This document shows positions 8,201 to 15,127 of a stretch of DNA of 22,118 bases, piece by piece. How positions within the stretch are numbered: position 1 is the first letter of the stretch; every line of letters begins with the position of its first letter. The stretch is from a virus. Under the pieces are notes generated by a model that made no database searches, was not told the DNA's origin, and saw only the letters and a list, made by a program, of their open reading frames with translations. Location: the IMG/VR virus record IMGVR_UViG_3300042691_011260, positions 1 through 22,118 of that record. One strand, given 5' to 3'. The position numbers and the translations under genes were made by a program.

Positions 8201-10111
8201 CTCCGCCTCCGCAATGCCCGCCCTGATGCTTTCCGGGGTGCGCTTGCTCTGTTCCTCGAAAAACACGGCCTGCCGCGCCTCGGGTGTTTCCTGTGACGCA
8301 ATGGAGGCGGCAACCTCCCGGGGCAGCCCGTACTCCACAAGCGCCTGTTCGCTCGCCAGTAGATTTCTGAATGCCGTGGTTTCCCGGATCCCAGCGGCTC
8401 CTGCGCCGAGGATGGCAAGCGGGAGCACGGAAAGGAAAGTCTCCAGCCGGGTGCCGCCGAACTCCTGCCATTCCTCTGCCCAGTTGACGCCATCAATGTC
8501 TTTGTTCAGGGCCGCCCCGATGGCTTTGACCGTCGGCAATGCCAGATCCTGAAGTGCCTCCTCAAGATTCTGCTCCGCGATGTTGGCACCAACCTGAATC
8601 CCAAGGACCTTGAACAAATTGACGTTCGGGGTGCGGATTGCCTGAACCAGCTTCGACGTTGCAGGCAGAAGCCCGACGGCGTTCCGAATTTGAAGCATCT
8701 CAATGCCGCCCTCGATAGTCCCGGCAACGGTTGCCATCGCAAGGGCTGACCTTGGGTCAATGTCAGGTTGGTCCGCCACGATTCGCTCATAGGCGGAATC
8801 GACAAAGCTCGCGGTCATCCAGGGGAGCCCAACACCCGGGATGGCTCCAGCCACCATTTGCGGCGCGGATCCGGCCAGCCCCACAGCCATGGTCTCAGCC
8901 ACCCAGCCCGGGCCTGTCTTGTACGCCGGACGGATCGGGTCAAGGTACTGCCTCGAAACTTGCTCAAGCTGGTTGGTGACTTGGTAGAACTTCAGCGTGC
9001 CTTCCAGCTTTTTTGTCAGCGCCGGAATCTCCGATGCCGGGACCGGATCCGCAGCTTGCAACGAAACCTCCAAACCGAACGCGCCTTGGACAGCCGCCAA
9101 ACTTGTAGCGATCCTTCCTCCGCCCAAATCGTAAACAGGCTTCCCGTCCTTGATCGCCTCAAGCGCACTTGCCGCATCCGCTGCGGACAACGCTTGCGAA
9201 ACCTTGGAAAGCCGCAATGCGTCCAGCCCTCGGGAGGCTGAAATGCCCATGTTCTTGAAGACCTTCTGCAAATTGCTGACGGCCGCCCCGGGATCCTCGG
9301 GTGACATTGAGGCCGCACCGGCGACAATCGCACGGAGCACGTCGGCCCGTTCGGCATCCGGCAATTCCATCAGCCGGGCCGCTGCCTCTTCACTGAGCCC
9401 AGCCCCCTGGTTGATCCACTTGGTGCCACGCTTGAGCGTGTCCAGCGTTTCCAGCACAAGCGGCCGGTTTTCGGTGGCGACTTTGAAAGCCCTCTGGAAT
9501 GCGTCCCGATAGGCCACCGACTGCTCCAACCCAAACCCCCAGTTTGCATCAAATCCCGGCGCCTTCTCAGCGCCTTTCCGCCACTCAGATTCCGGTGTGC
9601 TCCAGTCCGGTGGGGAATTCTCCAGCGCACGCTGGAAGCCACGGGAGGCTGCGTCAGCGTCACGCTGGAAAGCCAGCTTCGCCTTGTCTTCCCCGTCCTG
9701 ATACTGCCGAGATACCTCGGAGTACATTTCCAGATCCCCGGCATCCTTTTTTCCCAGAGTGGCCTGCGCCCACCTAGCCCGGAGCCCCTCGTAAGTCTTC
9801 GCGGCCGTGTCGTAATCCATGCCCCCGGCTTCCGCCAGAAAAGCGGTGTTTGCCACACGGGCTTTCACCTCGTCTGGGTTATCGGTCGGGGGGAGCCGGA
9901 GTTCCTGTTCCTTAGTCCATAGCCCGCCTAAGTCAGACACCGACTTGAAAGACTGCCGGAGCCGGGCGGCCCCATCCCGTGCACGGTCAGCGGCTTCCGC
10001 TTCTGCCGCTGTCACCCATGTCCGAAGCGCCGTTTCAATCTGCGGTTTCCGCTCGGGCGATGCGTTCGGATACTCGTCCGCCAGCCGGTCCGCTTCAAGG
10101 TCGGTGATCAT
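2261..10111 (-). CDS. Giant polyvalent ejection (internal virion) protein, gp16-position, with ART-like and glycosylase-like modules
   Basis: This 2616-residue protein sits where T7 has gp16 (1318 residues), immediately after gp14- and gp15-like genes, and its ATG overlaps the preceding stop (ATGA). Known gp16 proteins leave the capsid with the DNA and help form a trans-envelope channel. Visible layout: 1-400 helical; hydrophobic stretches about 402-440 and 556-575; 925-928 RFSV linker; about 929-1073 ADP-ribosyltransferase-like module (YHGT with H970, YLTTDP with Y995, E1036, ending SADPVTRDEKGNVMPLSQRF); second RFSV at 1074; about 1180-1530 module with VESPQKDW (W1237) and VTIDTHA (D1458); third RFSV at 1643; 1650-1900 charged coiled-coil; 1900-2600 a block typical of podoviral giant proteins, probably including an LPD38-type domain, with a hydrophobic helix near 2486-2505. 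I see no lytic transglycosylase motif. This fits the 'polyvalent protein' class described for phages and conjugative elements. Enzyme activities are inferred from motifs only. Confidence 0.85.
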   Translation of the reverse strand: MITDLEADRLADEYPNASPERKPQIETALRTWVTAAEAEAADRARDGAARLRQSFKSVSDLGGLWTKEQELRLPPTDNPDEVKARVANTAFLAEAGGMDYDTAAKTYEGLRARWAQATLGKKDAGDLEMYSEVSRQYQDGEDKAKLAFQRDADAASRGFQRALENSPPDWSTPESEWRKGAEKAPGFDANWGFGLEQSVAYRDAFQRAFKVATENRPLVLETLDTLKRGTKWINQGAGLSEEAAARLMELPDAERADVLRAIVAGAASMSPEDPGAAVSNLQKVFKNMGISASRGLDALRLSKVSQALSAADAASALEAIKDGKPVYDLGGGRIATSLAAVQGAFGLEVSLQAADPVPASEIPALTKKLEGTLKFYQVTNQLEQVSRQYLDPIRPAYKTGPGWVAETMAVGLAGSAPQMVAGAIPGVGLPWMTASFVDSAYERIVADQPDIDPRSALAMATVAGTIEGGIEMLQIRNAVGLLPATSKLVQAIRTPNVNLFKVLGIQVGANIAEQNLEEALQDLALPTVKAIGAALNKDIDGVNWAEEWQEFGGTRLETFLSVLPLAILGAGAAGIRETTAFRNLLASEQALVEYGLPREVAASIASQETPEARQAVFFEEQSKRTPESIRAGIAEAEARVARETAAATSNETPTMVYEGGKFRIVEPDGSSSMAFDDPETASLALQSRNEWEESGAAVAVRELADWLGMRDSDKRKWEVVPKIVTLEDDTLATPEQIAERMQLAGLEGLAPSEAQVFGQNVTEVRDGVVRVVNSVFIDSNPFDVIEEEVHFRFRQERDAGIITREEAEAAVRSFQGEKAPQTFSDQALEEAVAEMGRAYFGGNFRFIQNMPQSVRSFFLRMAKFFRETFRNAAKLKKLIREGKIDANWVAFLNRSVGLTEVVQEQEAAMKAAQELTGQPAEIVTRFSVGARQVSETDRKYLDAVDRGDMETAQKMVDEAAEAAGFKVLYHGTTAINKAAIERSGILRPDAEPAVYLTTDPSGAGYGDGSVIRLAVPESKIEIDDEFPDGREDYRAEVGYKGSLQIKSADPVTRDEKGNVMPLSQRFNPDTPDIRFSVRKKKAPKEEVAIDERHLNLAPAEYIGGRGTVSTRVPTAKKAVESQEVLHINLEAVNQSEELKAKLAQNLRDGVQEGGRSVKYLTDEQAAGTDDEVVRHFIDLVKSNLLWLWDKFPEEYKERAKLWYVGANKIAEACAEFYGVTVEQAAGVLAVESPQKDWFQNVSMAERIMRIWKRAMKEDFVFTQERFDYCYNNDVEEVRAVAESEFKPRIFKPKKWSKRSGVSEEEFNVSEEQRKKDHRKKERERKSAFIEKREEARAEFIKKNAKWEAIRPRTVGKPWSQLDYDGKARLFRALDEMEGDRSYRIILPEGGRGEIALTSKGEPAVVAWSSYNFIAKAFSILDDGSLENISRNLGEEHKVRNFFNNISDPHNAKGYVTIDTHAIAAALLNSLSGTSKEVKDNFGAAGGDSFVGVGGTYGIYATAYKELADELSRILGRQVLAREVQSVTWEAVRLLFTKEQKTSGKLTQQLDALWNEHAEGKYGIDDVRRRIWDLSGGIQPPSWANTEFGYDAQQSGVAGSVLDGGPFIPLGRRAGGADSSMDPREGSLQQEGVVRGSNFQRSARFSVGRRAAPYAEQLAAQMDALKTKPTVRIQIYERAKKKFRELVERNRAAIAEAQAADTRKPAEIIEEAKATHDAEVARIDAERDAALAAATTDKQRNTARLVHGTKLRAANMALSKALAAATGEGTRQARTAQVVGELNAILSAFPAEVRGRVGGFVQLASLKTETGRANELSRRLAKAETELEKLLRKEYRAQLDRVLDSYRPQREAGKKPKGKIGAQAQEILDAAEAAMIMDATEVAALVAKYDALANDPDASPEDVIKNGTIRDILPLLGDIKNADSARLVSAIDAVKLVGSEGWARWKFQQLQLKEDREIARKGLVQDTGKTGVRAERIEAEKNAVSVAGKSLTALLNLSSFSQVVDYLFGAESKFGSEFKKREVEASNQLEDKMDSLNTAISDLFTEMAGGVVDGERLHYKLSQRSIKTDQGEFSELEALTAVLMWMQEDGKRHMIGKLDGNGQPAGAWHYTQDFVDALTKSLSPEAVKVMDWLRKQYDAEHAELNPLYQKRHGVSLPKHENYSPISANPQQTKLGQTVDPVSGAPVSGSILTPGSLRSRSLTAVAEPNFRDALKVFLAHKRSMEHWAAYYDLAVDAQAILAHRDVTNAVEAKAGPEGKTVLTGWLNYFAQGGIREAAASLSISRQLSRMLGRASMMALFGRASTVMVQSTQLAAASVKMPLGAYVLRLSKLMSGQLGWGDAIKSEFIQRRIKQAPAIVQQAMQALGDAGKPNLIKHAARQVGKLITGADALFTAGTYAILLDYHKGNAAELNLTGQEADRFAHDQAAQDTEAVAQPTRAANRSLAELTATHPMARLGWSFASEARQKIALTAWAVQGGNAAQVSKTMVLTFIVGGLFTQILKNLWREMKGDDDEEKWSAKRLAIASVTGPLNGIPGFNALTGDGGTLFSKLKQTGRAVESLLDGEQSAAQVVQGMNTMLSAMGLFSDNAAALSVMGNVATDAAKLLQNVSGEKTSSK
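5174..5185 (-). repeat. R-F-S-V linker repeat, copy 3 (giant protein residues 1643-1646)
   Basis: The minus strand reads CGCTTCAGCGTA, encoding RFSV followed by Gly. It matches copy 1 (7328-7339) at 11 of 12 bases, and flanking bases agree too (15 of 17 over the longer stretch). It marks the junction between the DTH-motif module and the coiled-coil region. Confidence 0.7.
6881..6892 (-). repeat. R-F-S-V linker repeat, copy 2 (giant protein residues 1074-1077)
   Basis: The minus strand reads CGTTTCAGCGTC, encoding RFSV within DTPDIRFSVRKKK. A D-I-R-F/Y-S ending is, from memory, usual at the C-terminus of this type of ADP-ribosyltransferase-like module, so it marks that module's end. Confidence 0.7.
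7328..7339 (-). repeat. R-F-S-V linker repeat, copy 1 (giant protein residues 925-928)
   Basis: The minus strand reads CGCTTCAGCGTC, encoding RFSV within VTRFSVGARQVSE. It lies about 40 residues before the ADP-ribosyltransferase-like H-G-T motif and marks the start of that module. Confidence 0.7.
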
Positions 10112-11733
10112 CGGTCTTTTTTACGGCTTTCCATGGGGCCGGTCAATGAACCCGGTGCAACAGGTGAAGCGCCTTTGTTTTCAGGCAAAGGAGAGAACAC
10201 CTCGTCCGGGTTCGGTGTCTCCCCAAGGACGCCTTTCACTTTCTTCACGGTGTCGCTTTGGGGCTTCGTCGGAGCCTTGAATGTATTTCGTCCAAAAGTT
10301 TCGGACCCAGAAATGCCAATGATTCGCATGGCCTCTAAAATTGCATCGTTCCTTCCAGCGTTCGGATGTTGTCTCAAATACCGATCGATGCTGTCGCTTG
10401 CTTGGTTGTACCGCTTCAAAGTTTCATTGCGCTCAACAAGCTTTTCCTTCCATTTGTCTGAACCAGTTTTCAAACCCCAATCCTCGAACCAATAATCCCA
10501 CGGGGCATTAGAAGGAGCCTTGTTTTCTTTGAAAAAATCCTCGTGCAGCACCCCGAACTGACCAGCTTCCTTTGCCGCTTTGAGAACGTCACGGGCTGCA
10601 CTTTCAACTTGGCTGGACGGTGTCCTTGGCCCTGCCTTTCTGGAAATCCGATCAAGGAATCCCTGCTTGAAACCATCTGGAACAAACGCCTTTACCTTCC
10701 TTTCAATTTCGTACCGCTTTTTTCCGTCCGGGTCAGATGTCGGATCGTAATCGTCGATGCCTGCATCGAGTTCGTTTTTCAGATCCTCATTCGGCCCCAT
10801 TTTCCTTGAGAAAAGAACTTGAGTTTCAGCTTTCAGCTTTTCGTCCCAGTACGGCCCAGCCAACCGTTCTGCATCTTTAAGAGAATCGAACTGGTTGTTT
10901 TCAAAATAAAGCCGAATGCTTTCCAGTAAATCTGCCTTTCTGCGGTTGATCGACCGTCCCGCTTCATCCTTCAACTGTTCCCTGTTTCTGACCGTCAATC
11001 TTGTGAATTGCTTTGGATCTTCAAGTGAAGGAAGCGCCGTGAGCGGATCCCGATCAATGGCATCTTTTGCAGTTTTGAACTCGGCCTGAGACGCAAGCCC
11101 CTCAGCCATTGAGTTCGCTGTGTCTGTAGAGATGAGCTTTTTCCGTTCCATTTCCGCAACTACCTCCCCGGCCCCGGGCCAATCCCCGCGAGATTTTTTC
11201 TGCTCAAGGATCTGCTCATGTGCGTTCAGCGAACGCTTGAAGACTTCCCGGTTTGCAGCCGTGGTCAGGTTGGCGATGGACTCACCTTCCAGCTTCAATG
11301 CGCTGCGCTCAATCTTCTGCCGGGCCATCGGTGAAAGTTTCTGATCGCCCAGTAACTCCTGCTTCACCTGAGAGAACCGGGACTGCCAGCCGCTCACGAA
11401 CTCGTCAGTGGGAGTGCTAGGGGTCAGCTTTGAAGTGTAGTCCGCAAACTCAACCTGCATCCTGTTGCCCGCCTCGATTGCGGCCGTATCAGCTTCGGCC
11501 TCCATCTTCGCCTCGGAAATTTTACCGAGCATCTTTGCGATTTCACCACCGGCCTGCCCAAGCGCCTGCAAGCCCTTGGCCGGGCCGTCAAAACTTCCCT
11601 GCTGCAACAGGCTGCGCTGGTACTGGCGGCCAATCCCGGCAAGGTTCACCTGACCAAGCGAGCCGATATTCCCGGGGCCTTGCTGCACCGGTGCCGGTGC
11701 GTTCGGAATGTCTGCTAGTGGTATGCGTGGCAT
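10108..11733 (-). CDS. Internal virion (ejection) protein, gp15-position
   Basis: This 541-residue protein (T7 gp15 has 747) begins MPRIPLADIPNAP and has a Pro/Gly-rich first 50 residues, then long charged helices (for example GKISEAKMEAEADTAAIEAG near 70-90). It has no signal peptide or membrane segment. A role as a capsid core protein ejected with DNA is inferred from its place between the gp14-like and giant genes, and from its soluble, helical, charged composition. It starts 3 nt after the gp14-like stop, and its TGA overlaps the ATG of the giant gene (ATGA), so translation of the two is probably coupled. No Shine-Dalgarno sequence is present before its ATG (GTTAACCCATG). I see no enzymatic motif. 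The position is strong evidence; sequence-level family membership is not certain. Confidence 0.75.
   Translation of the reverse strand: MPRIPLADIPNAPAPVQQGPGNIGSLGQVNLAGIGRQYQRSLLQQGSFDGPAKGLQALGQAGGEIAKMLGKISEAKMEAEADTAAIEAGNRMQVEFADYTSKLTPSTPTDEFVSGWQSRFSQVKQELLGDQKLSPMARQKIERSALKLEGESIANLTTAANREVFKRSLNAHEQILEQKKSRGDWPGAGEVVAEMERKKLISTDTANSMAEGLASQAEFKTAKDAIDRDPLTALPSLEDPKQFTRLTVRNREQLKDEAGRSINRRKADLLESIRLYFENNQFDSLKDAERLAGPYWDEKLKAETQVLFSRKMGPNEDLKNELDAGIDDYDPTSDPDGKKRYEIERKVKAFVPDGFKQGFLDRISRKAGPRTPSSQVESAARDVLKAAKEAGQFGVLHEDFFKENKAPSNAPWDYWFEDWGLKTGSDKWKEKLVERNETLKRYNQASDSIDRYLRQHPNAGRNDAILEAMRIIGISGSETFGRNTFKAPTKPQSDTVKKVKGVLGETPNPDEVFSPLPENKGASPVAPGSLTGPMESRKKDR
10117..10126 (-). repeat. 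CCGTAAAAAA motif upstream of the giant gene start
   Basis: On the minus strand CCGTAAAAAA ends 5 nt before the ATG at 10111. Here it also codes for the end of the upstream protein (S-R-K-K-D-R). The same nonamer core precedes the starts at 2220 and 20675. Confidence 0.3.
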
Positions 11734-11736
11734 GGG

Positions 11737-12423
11737 TTAACGTGTTGAGGGCCTTCCGTAGTATGAAGTGGCAGTGCTTCCAGCCTGCGCAACGCCAGAA
11801 ATCAAAGTCGCGTAGCTTTGCGTCTTGTACCCCTCAGCGGCTGCCCGGCCCTGCAACTGCGTCAGCTTTGATTCGTCAATTCCGATTTTCCGGGCGGCCT
11901 CTGCTGCCTTGCTTTGGAGGTCCAGAACATACTGATCCGACTGGAGCCCGAACTTTGTCAGCTCCGCTTCGCGTTGAAGTGCCCGGCTTCTAAGGTCTGC
12001 TTCGTATGCAATATCTTGATTTTGAAGCTCAAAGATCCCAGCCGTTTCGGCCAGAACTGCAATCGGGCTTCCCTCGGTCATCACCCCAGCCTTTGCATAG
12101 GCTGCCCTCTGGGCGGCAAGCATGCGTTGCTGTTCAAGCCTGGCTCGTTTCTGCTGTTCGTTTGCAGTCTGCTCAATTTGCCCTGCCTGCTGCTTAATGA
12201 CCTCAGCCTGTTGCCCCTGAAGCTCAAGTGCCCGCTGGTTGATTTCATTCTGACGGTTCGCAAGCGCGGCATTGATTTCAGCCTGTTGGCGCTGAATGGC
12301 GGCGTTGTATTCAGCGATTTTGCGGGCATTTTCTGCCTGCTGCTGTTGTCCGTAAGCGGTGACGCTCGCCGTTGTGACTGCGGCGATAGCTGTGACGATT
12401 GCGGCGACTGTTCCAACTGCCAT
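11737..12423 (-). CDS. Internal virion protein, gp14-like, with N-terminal hydrophobic helix
   Basis: This 228-residue protein (T7 gp14 has 196) opens with a hydrophobic Ala/Val/Thr-rich helix, residues 1-24 (MAVGTVAAIVTAIAAVTTAS). A strongly Gln/Ala-rich coiled-coil follows at about 25-115 (AENARKIAEYNAAIQRQQAE), and then AAYAKAGVMTEGSPIAVLAE at about 108-127. This layout, with the 'AGVxxxGSP' segment after the coiled coil, is characteristic of podoviral gp14-type ejection proteins, which are thought to form the outer-membrane part of the DNA ejection channel. It is 3 nt downstream of the acetyltransferase-like gene and 3 nt upstream of the gp15-like gene. A weak AAGG lies about 11 nt before the ATG. 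The family call rests on pattern, size and position together. Confidence 0.82.
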   Translation of the reverse strand: MAVGTVAAIVTAIAAVTTASVTAYGQQQQAENARKIAEYNAAIQRQQAEINAALANRQNEINQRALELQGQQAEVIKQQAGQIEQTANEQQKRARLEQQRMLAAQRAAYAKAGVMTEGSPIAVLAETAGIFELQNQDIAYEADLRSRALQREAELTKFGLQSDQYVLDLQSKAAEAARKIGIDESKLTQLQGRAAAEGYKTQSYATLISGVAQAGSTATSYYGRPSTR

Positions 12424-12426
12424 AAG

Positions 12427-12867
12427 TTAAACCTTGATTATCAAATGCTTCATTCCGTCGTCAGTAAGCTGAAAACCATTTTTCTGAAACGCTTTCGCCA
12501 GTGACATCGTTTTGCAGTAGGTCAACATTGTGTGGTATCCATTTTGAGAAGCACACAACCGAGCCGCTGCGGTGAGATGCTCAATCGCGCGGAATACGTC
12601 GCGCGGAGGCGTCGCTGGGTTGCCCACAACGAACTCAAGCATGCAAACCCCGCATGAGTTGTCCATGTAGACCCACCCGGCAAGGCAAGGCTCCCCATTC
12701 CGTTCAACCATGATCCCGAGCTTTGGAACCATTTGCATTGGAAGAGGGTGCGGCCACCCATGCGCCTTCCACCACTCAGAAACCACCGGGTAATCGGTTT
12801 CGATGTCCACCATCCGCACAGACAGAATCGCACGCCCGGCCGGTGTCGGTTTTGCGTCAGTCTCCAT
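12427..12867 (-). CDS. GNAT acetyltransferase-like small protein (gp13 position)
   Basis: Read from the ATG at 12867 this is 146 residues, beginning METDAKPTPAG. An alternative ATG at 12873 adds two residues, and the open frame reaches 12933. I prefer the internal start because longer versions overlap the nozzle gene by 17 nt or more and begin with low-complexity sequence. The fold suggested is GNAT: a beta region (LGIMVERNGEPCLAGWVYMD, then CMLEFVVGNP), a helix (DVFRAIEHLTAAARLCA) and a C-terminal SLAKAFQKNGFQ like the GNAT 'x-x-F-x-x-x-G-F' ending. The acetyl-CoA pyrophosphate loop (Q/R-x-x-G-x-G/A) is not clear, so activity is doubtful. It lies between tail tube B and gp14-like genes, the place of T7 gp13 (138 residues). 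Confidence 0.72.
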   Translation of the reverse strand: METDAKPTPAGRAILSVRMVDIETDYPVVSEWWKAHGWPHPLPMQMVPKLGIMVERNGEPCLAGWVYMDNSCGVCMLEFVVGNPATPPRDVFRAIEHLTAAARLCASQNGYHTMLTYCKTMSLAKAFQKNGFQLTDDGMKHLIIKV

Positions 12868-15127
12868 ACACATCGAACTTCGACACAACCGCCAGCAATG
12901 TAAAGGGCATGGGCTGCCGCTGCCGGATGGCAATGGTGCCTTTGGTTTCGTAGGGCCGGGACAGCATCAACTGCTTGTCCCCCGTGAACGGCGGTGGGCT
13001 TTCGTCCATCAGGTCTGAGGTTGAACGGAAATCCATAACGTCCCACACCCCGGGTTCAACTTCCACCTCGCCCCCCAGGCTCTTGTAAATCCGCAGCGTG
13101 AGCCGGTGCACCTTGAATTGGCGCCCCTGAGCGGATCCATCCTGAAGGTTGCCCGGGTCGAGCGGCATCGTCCGGATCTCGGATGTGTAGGGCAACCCCA
13201 CCACCACGTCAGAAGCGGCGATGTCCAGCGTCAGCGTGGTTCCTGCCAGCACCTTTCCCTGCACCGGCGAACCGTCGGCCAGAACGTCCACCGTCTTCCC
13301 GGTCAGGTGTGGAATGACAAACGTGGTGGCCGGAGCGCCAGAAAACCGGATGGCGGAATCGAGGTAAACCCACTCGGTCTTCACCTCGGACTCAAGGTCT
13401 TCCCGATAGCCAGGGTCGAACCGCTCAACGTATCGTACGGTGGATCCGTTCACGGTTCGATTCACGGCCACCCAAACCTCATCCCCGGCGGGGCCGTAGA
13501 TGCACGCGACGGATTCATAAGTGCCCTGCGTAGTGTGCCGGTGCCACCCCACCACGTTCTGGGTGCGTTCGTAGGTCATGCCGGCCAGAGTGCCGTTCCC
13601 TGTCACCACCCAAACGATTGCATCCGGCTGTTGTTGGAATGCCGTCTGAATGATGGTGCCTTCTGTGACGTGGTCGGCCAGAAGCGTCAGGTCCGGCGAA
13701 ACGTAGCGGTCGCTTTCAAACTGGTAGACGAACTCCCGAATCTTGCGCCCCTGTCGTTGCACGAAAAGCGTCACCTCATTTGCCAGCACGGCTGACTCAT
13801 ACTTGCTGCCGAAATGCGACTGGGGCCGCACGTTGACATTGGAGGGCGTCAGCGGCGACTCGTTGCTTCCTTGGACCACATACTCGTATCCCGAAGTGCC
13901 GACGAAAAGTGCCTGCTGGGAAATCATCCAGTTGATTGGATTCGTCTCGATGCTGGCGATACCGAACTCAAAAGACTCGTCGTCATTCACCCCGAGTCGG
14001 AAATTCTCAAAGTCGTTGATGGCGCTTCCCCAAATCGTCTGCGCGTTGTTCGCCGTTCCGCCAAACACAAGCCGCTGTTCGTGCATCACCACCGTCCTAG
14101 GGTGCCCCCGGCGATCTGACCACGCTCCTTCCGCCCAAAAGGTTGTCGCGGTGGCCGAAAACAAATCTTTGACCACAGTTCCAGTGACCACCGTGGAGCT
14201 TGTGAACCCGGTGATTTTTACAACCCCGTAAACGGAAGGGTCAGTGGCTTCAATGTATGCAACGTCAGCGGTGGTTCCAACTGTTCTGTTACTAACCGTT
14301 ACACGCAAGTTGCACTCTTGGGTTTCGTATCCGGTTGTTGAAATGTTTCTGTCAGAGTTGCCAGCATAAGACCGAATTGGCTCCCACACCGCCGACCCAA
14401 GCTGCTGCCTTTCAACGGCGACCGTTGCTGTCCATGTTTTATAAGTGTTAAACGCCCAGTTGCCGATGACGCGAATCGGGGCGCTGCTGCCATTTGTGGC
14501 AAATGTTTTGATTTCCGAAGTCGAGCTGCGCTTGTGAACAATGACGTAATAACCACCGACGTTTTCAGCCGTGAACGTGGCGGCGCTGGCGGTCAGTGTG
14601 ACCGTCCCGGTGGTTCCGCTCGGCGTGATCGTGGTGGCTGAAATGTTCTGCGGCAGAGCCGCCGGGAACGTCCATTGCACCTCGGCCAGCGTCCAGTTGG
14701 TGTCAGACAACCGGCTCAACTTGTGAACCGGGTGAAGCGGGTGAACGATGTACATGACATCGTTAATCTGCACCCACTGGATATCAAAAAGCTCTGCCTC
14801 AAGGTAAGGGCTGGCTACCTCATAGGGCAGCCCAGCTACCTGCACCTGTACGCCGTTTGAGTAGAACCGAACGTACTGATCACCGAACTCCAACACGAAG
14901 TTGGTGGTGGTGCTGAAGTTGAAGCTGACCAGTCGGCACTTCTTGTTCGCATGCTTGGCCGCAGCGATAAACACGGATCCCGGGCGGCGGTTTACCCCGC
15001 CGTAAGGCATGAGCGTGAAATTCTCAAGCGTCCTGCACCCGGATCCGTACTTGTCGAGGTCTGGACGGGATTCAAGCCGTGCGCTCAGTTCCCCGGCGTT
15101 GAATGAGGAAGTGAGTTGGGAAATCAT
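12857..15127 (-). CDS. Tail tubular protein B (nozzle), gp12-like
   Basis: At 756 residues this is close to T7 gp12 (794), which forms the hexameric nozzle at the end of the short tail. The N-terminus is highly typical: residues 1-50 include SFNAGELSARLESRPDLDKY, then TLENFTLMPYGGVNRRPGS, followed by FVLEFGDQYVRFYSNGVQV around 75-95. The middle includes RVVFGG-type segments (MHEQRLVFGGTANN, then WGSAINDFENF), shared by nozzle proteins as sensors of molecule boundaries. Its ATG at 15127 overlaps the tail tube A stop (ATGA), so the two are translationally coupled, as expected for interacting tail proteins. It overlaps the next gene by about 11 nt. Confidence 0.95.
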   Translation of the reverse strand: MISQLTSSFNAGELSARLESRPDLDKYGSGCRTLENFTLMPYGGVNRRPGSVFIAAAKHANKKCRLVSFNFSTTTNFVLEFGDQYVRFYSNGVQVQVAGLPYEVASPYLEAELFDIQWVQINDVMYIVHPLHPVHKLSRLSDTNWTLAEVQWTFPAALPQNISATTITPSGTTGTVTLTASAATFTAENVGGYYVIVHKRSSTSEIKTFATNGSSAPIRVIGNWAFNTYKTWTATVAVERQQLGSAVWEPIRSYAGNSDRNISTTGYETQECNLRVTVSNRTVGTTADVAYIEATDPSVYGVVKITGFTSSTVVTGTVVKDLFSATATTFWAEGAWSDRRGHPRTVVMHEQRLVFGGTANNAQTIWGSAINDFENFRLGVNDDESFEFGIASIETNPINWMISQQALFVGTSGYEYVVQGSNESPLTPSNVNVRPQSHFGSKYESAVLANEVTLFVQRQGRKIREFVYQFESDRYVSPDLTLLADHVTEGTIIQTAFQQQPDAIVWVVTGNGTLAGMTYERTQNVVGWHRHTTQGTYESVACIYGPAGDEVWVAVNRTVNGSTVRYVERFDPGYREDLESEVKTEWVYLDSAIRFSGAPATTFVIPHLTGKTVDVLADGSPVQGKVLAGTTLTLDIAASDVVVGLPYTSEIRTMPLDPGNLQDGSAQGRQFKVHRLTLRIYKSLGGEVEVEPGVWDVMDFRSTSDLMDESPPPFTGDKQLMLSRPYETKGTIAIRQRQPMPFTLLAVVSKFDVYGD

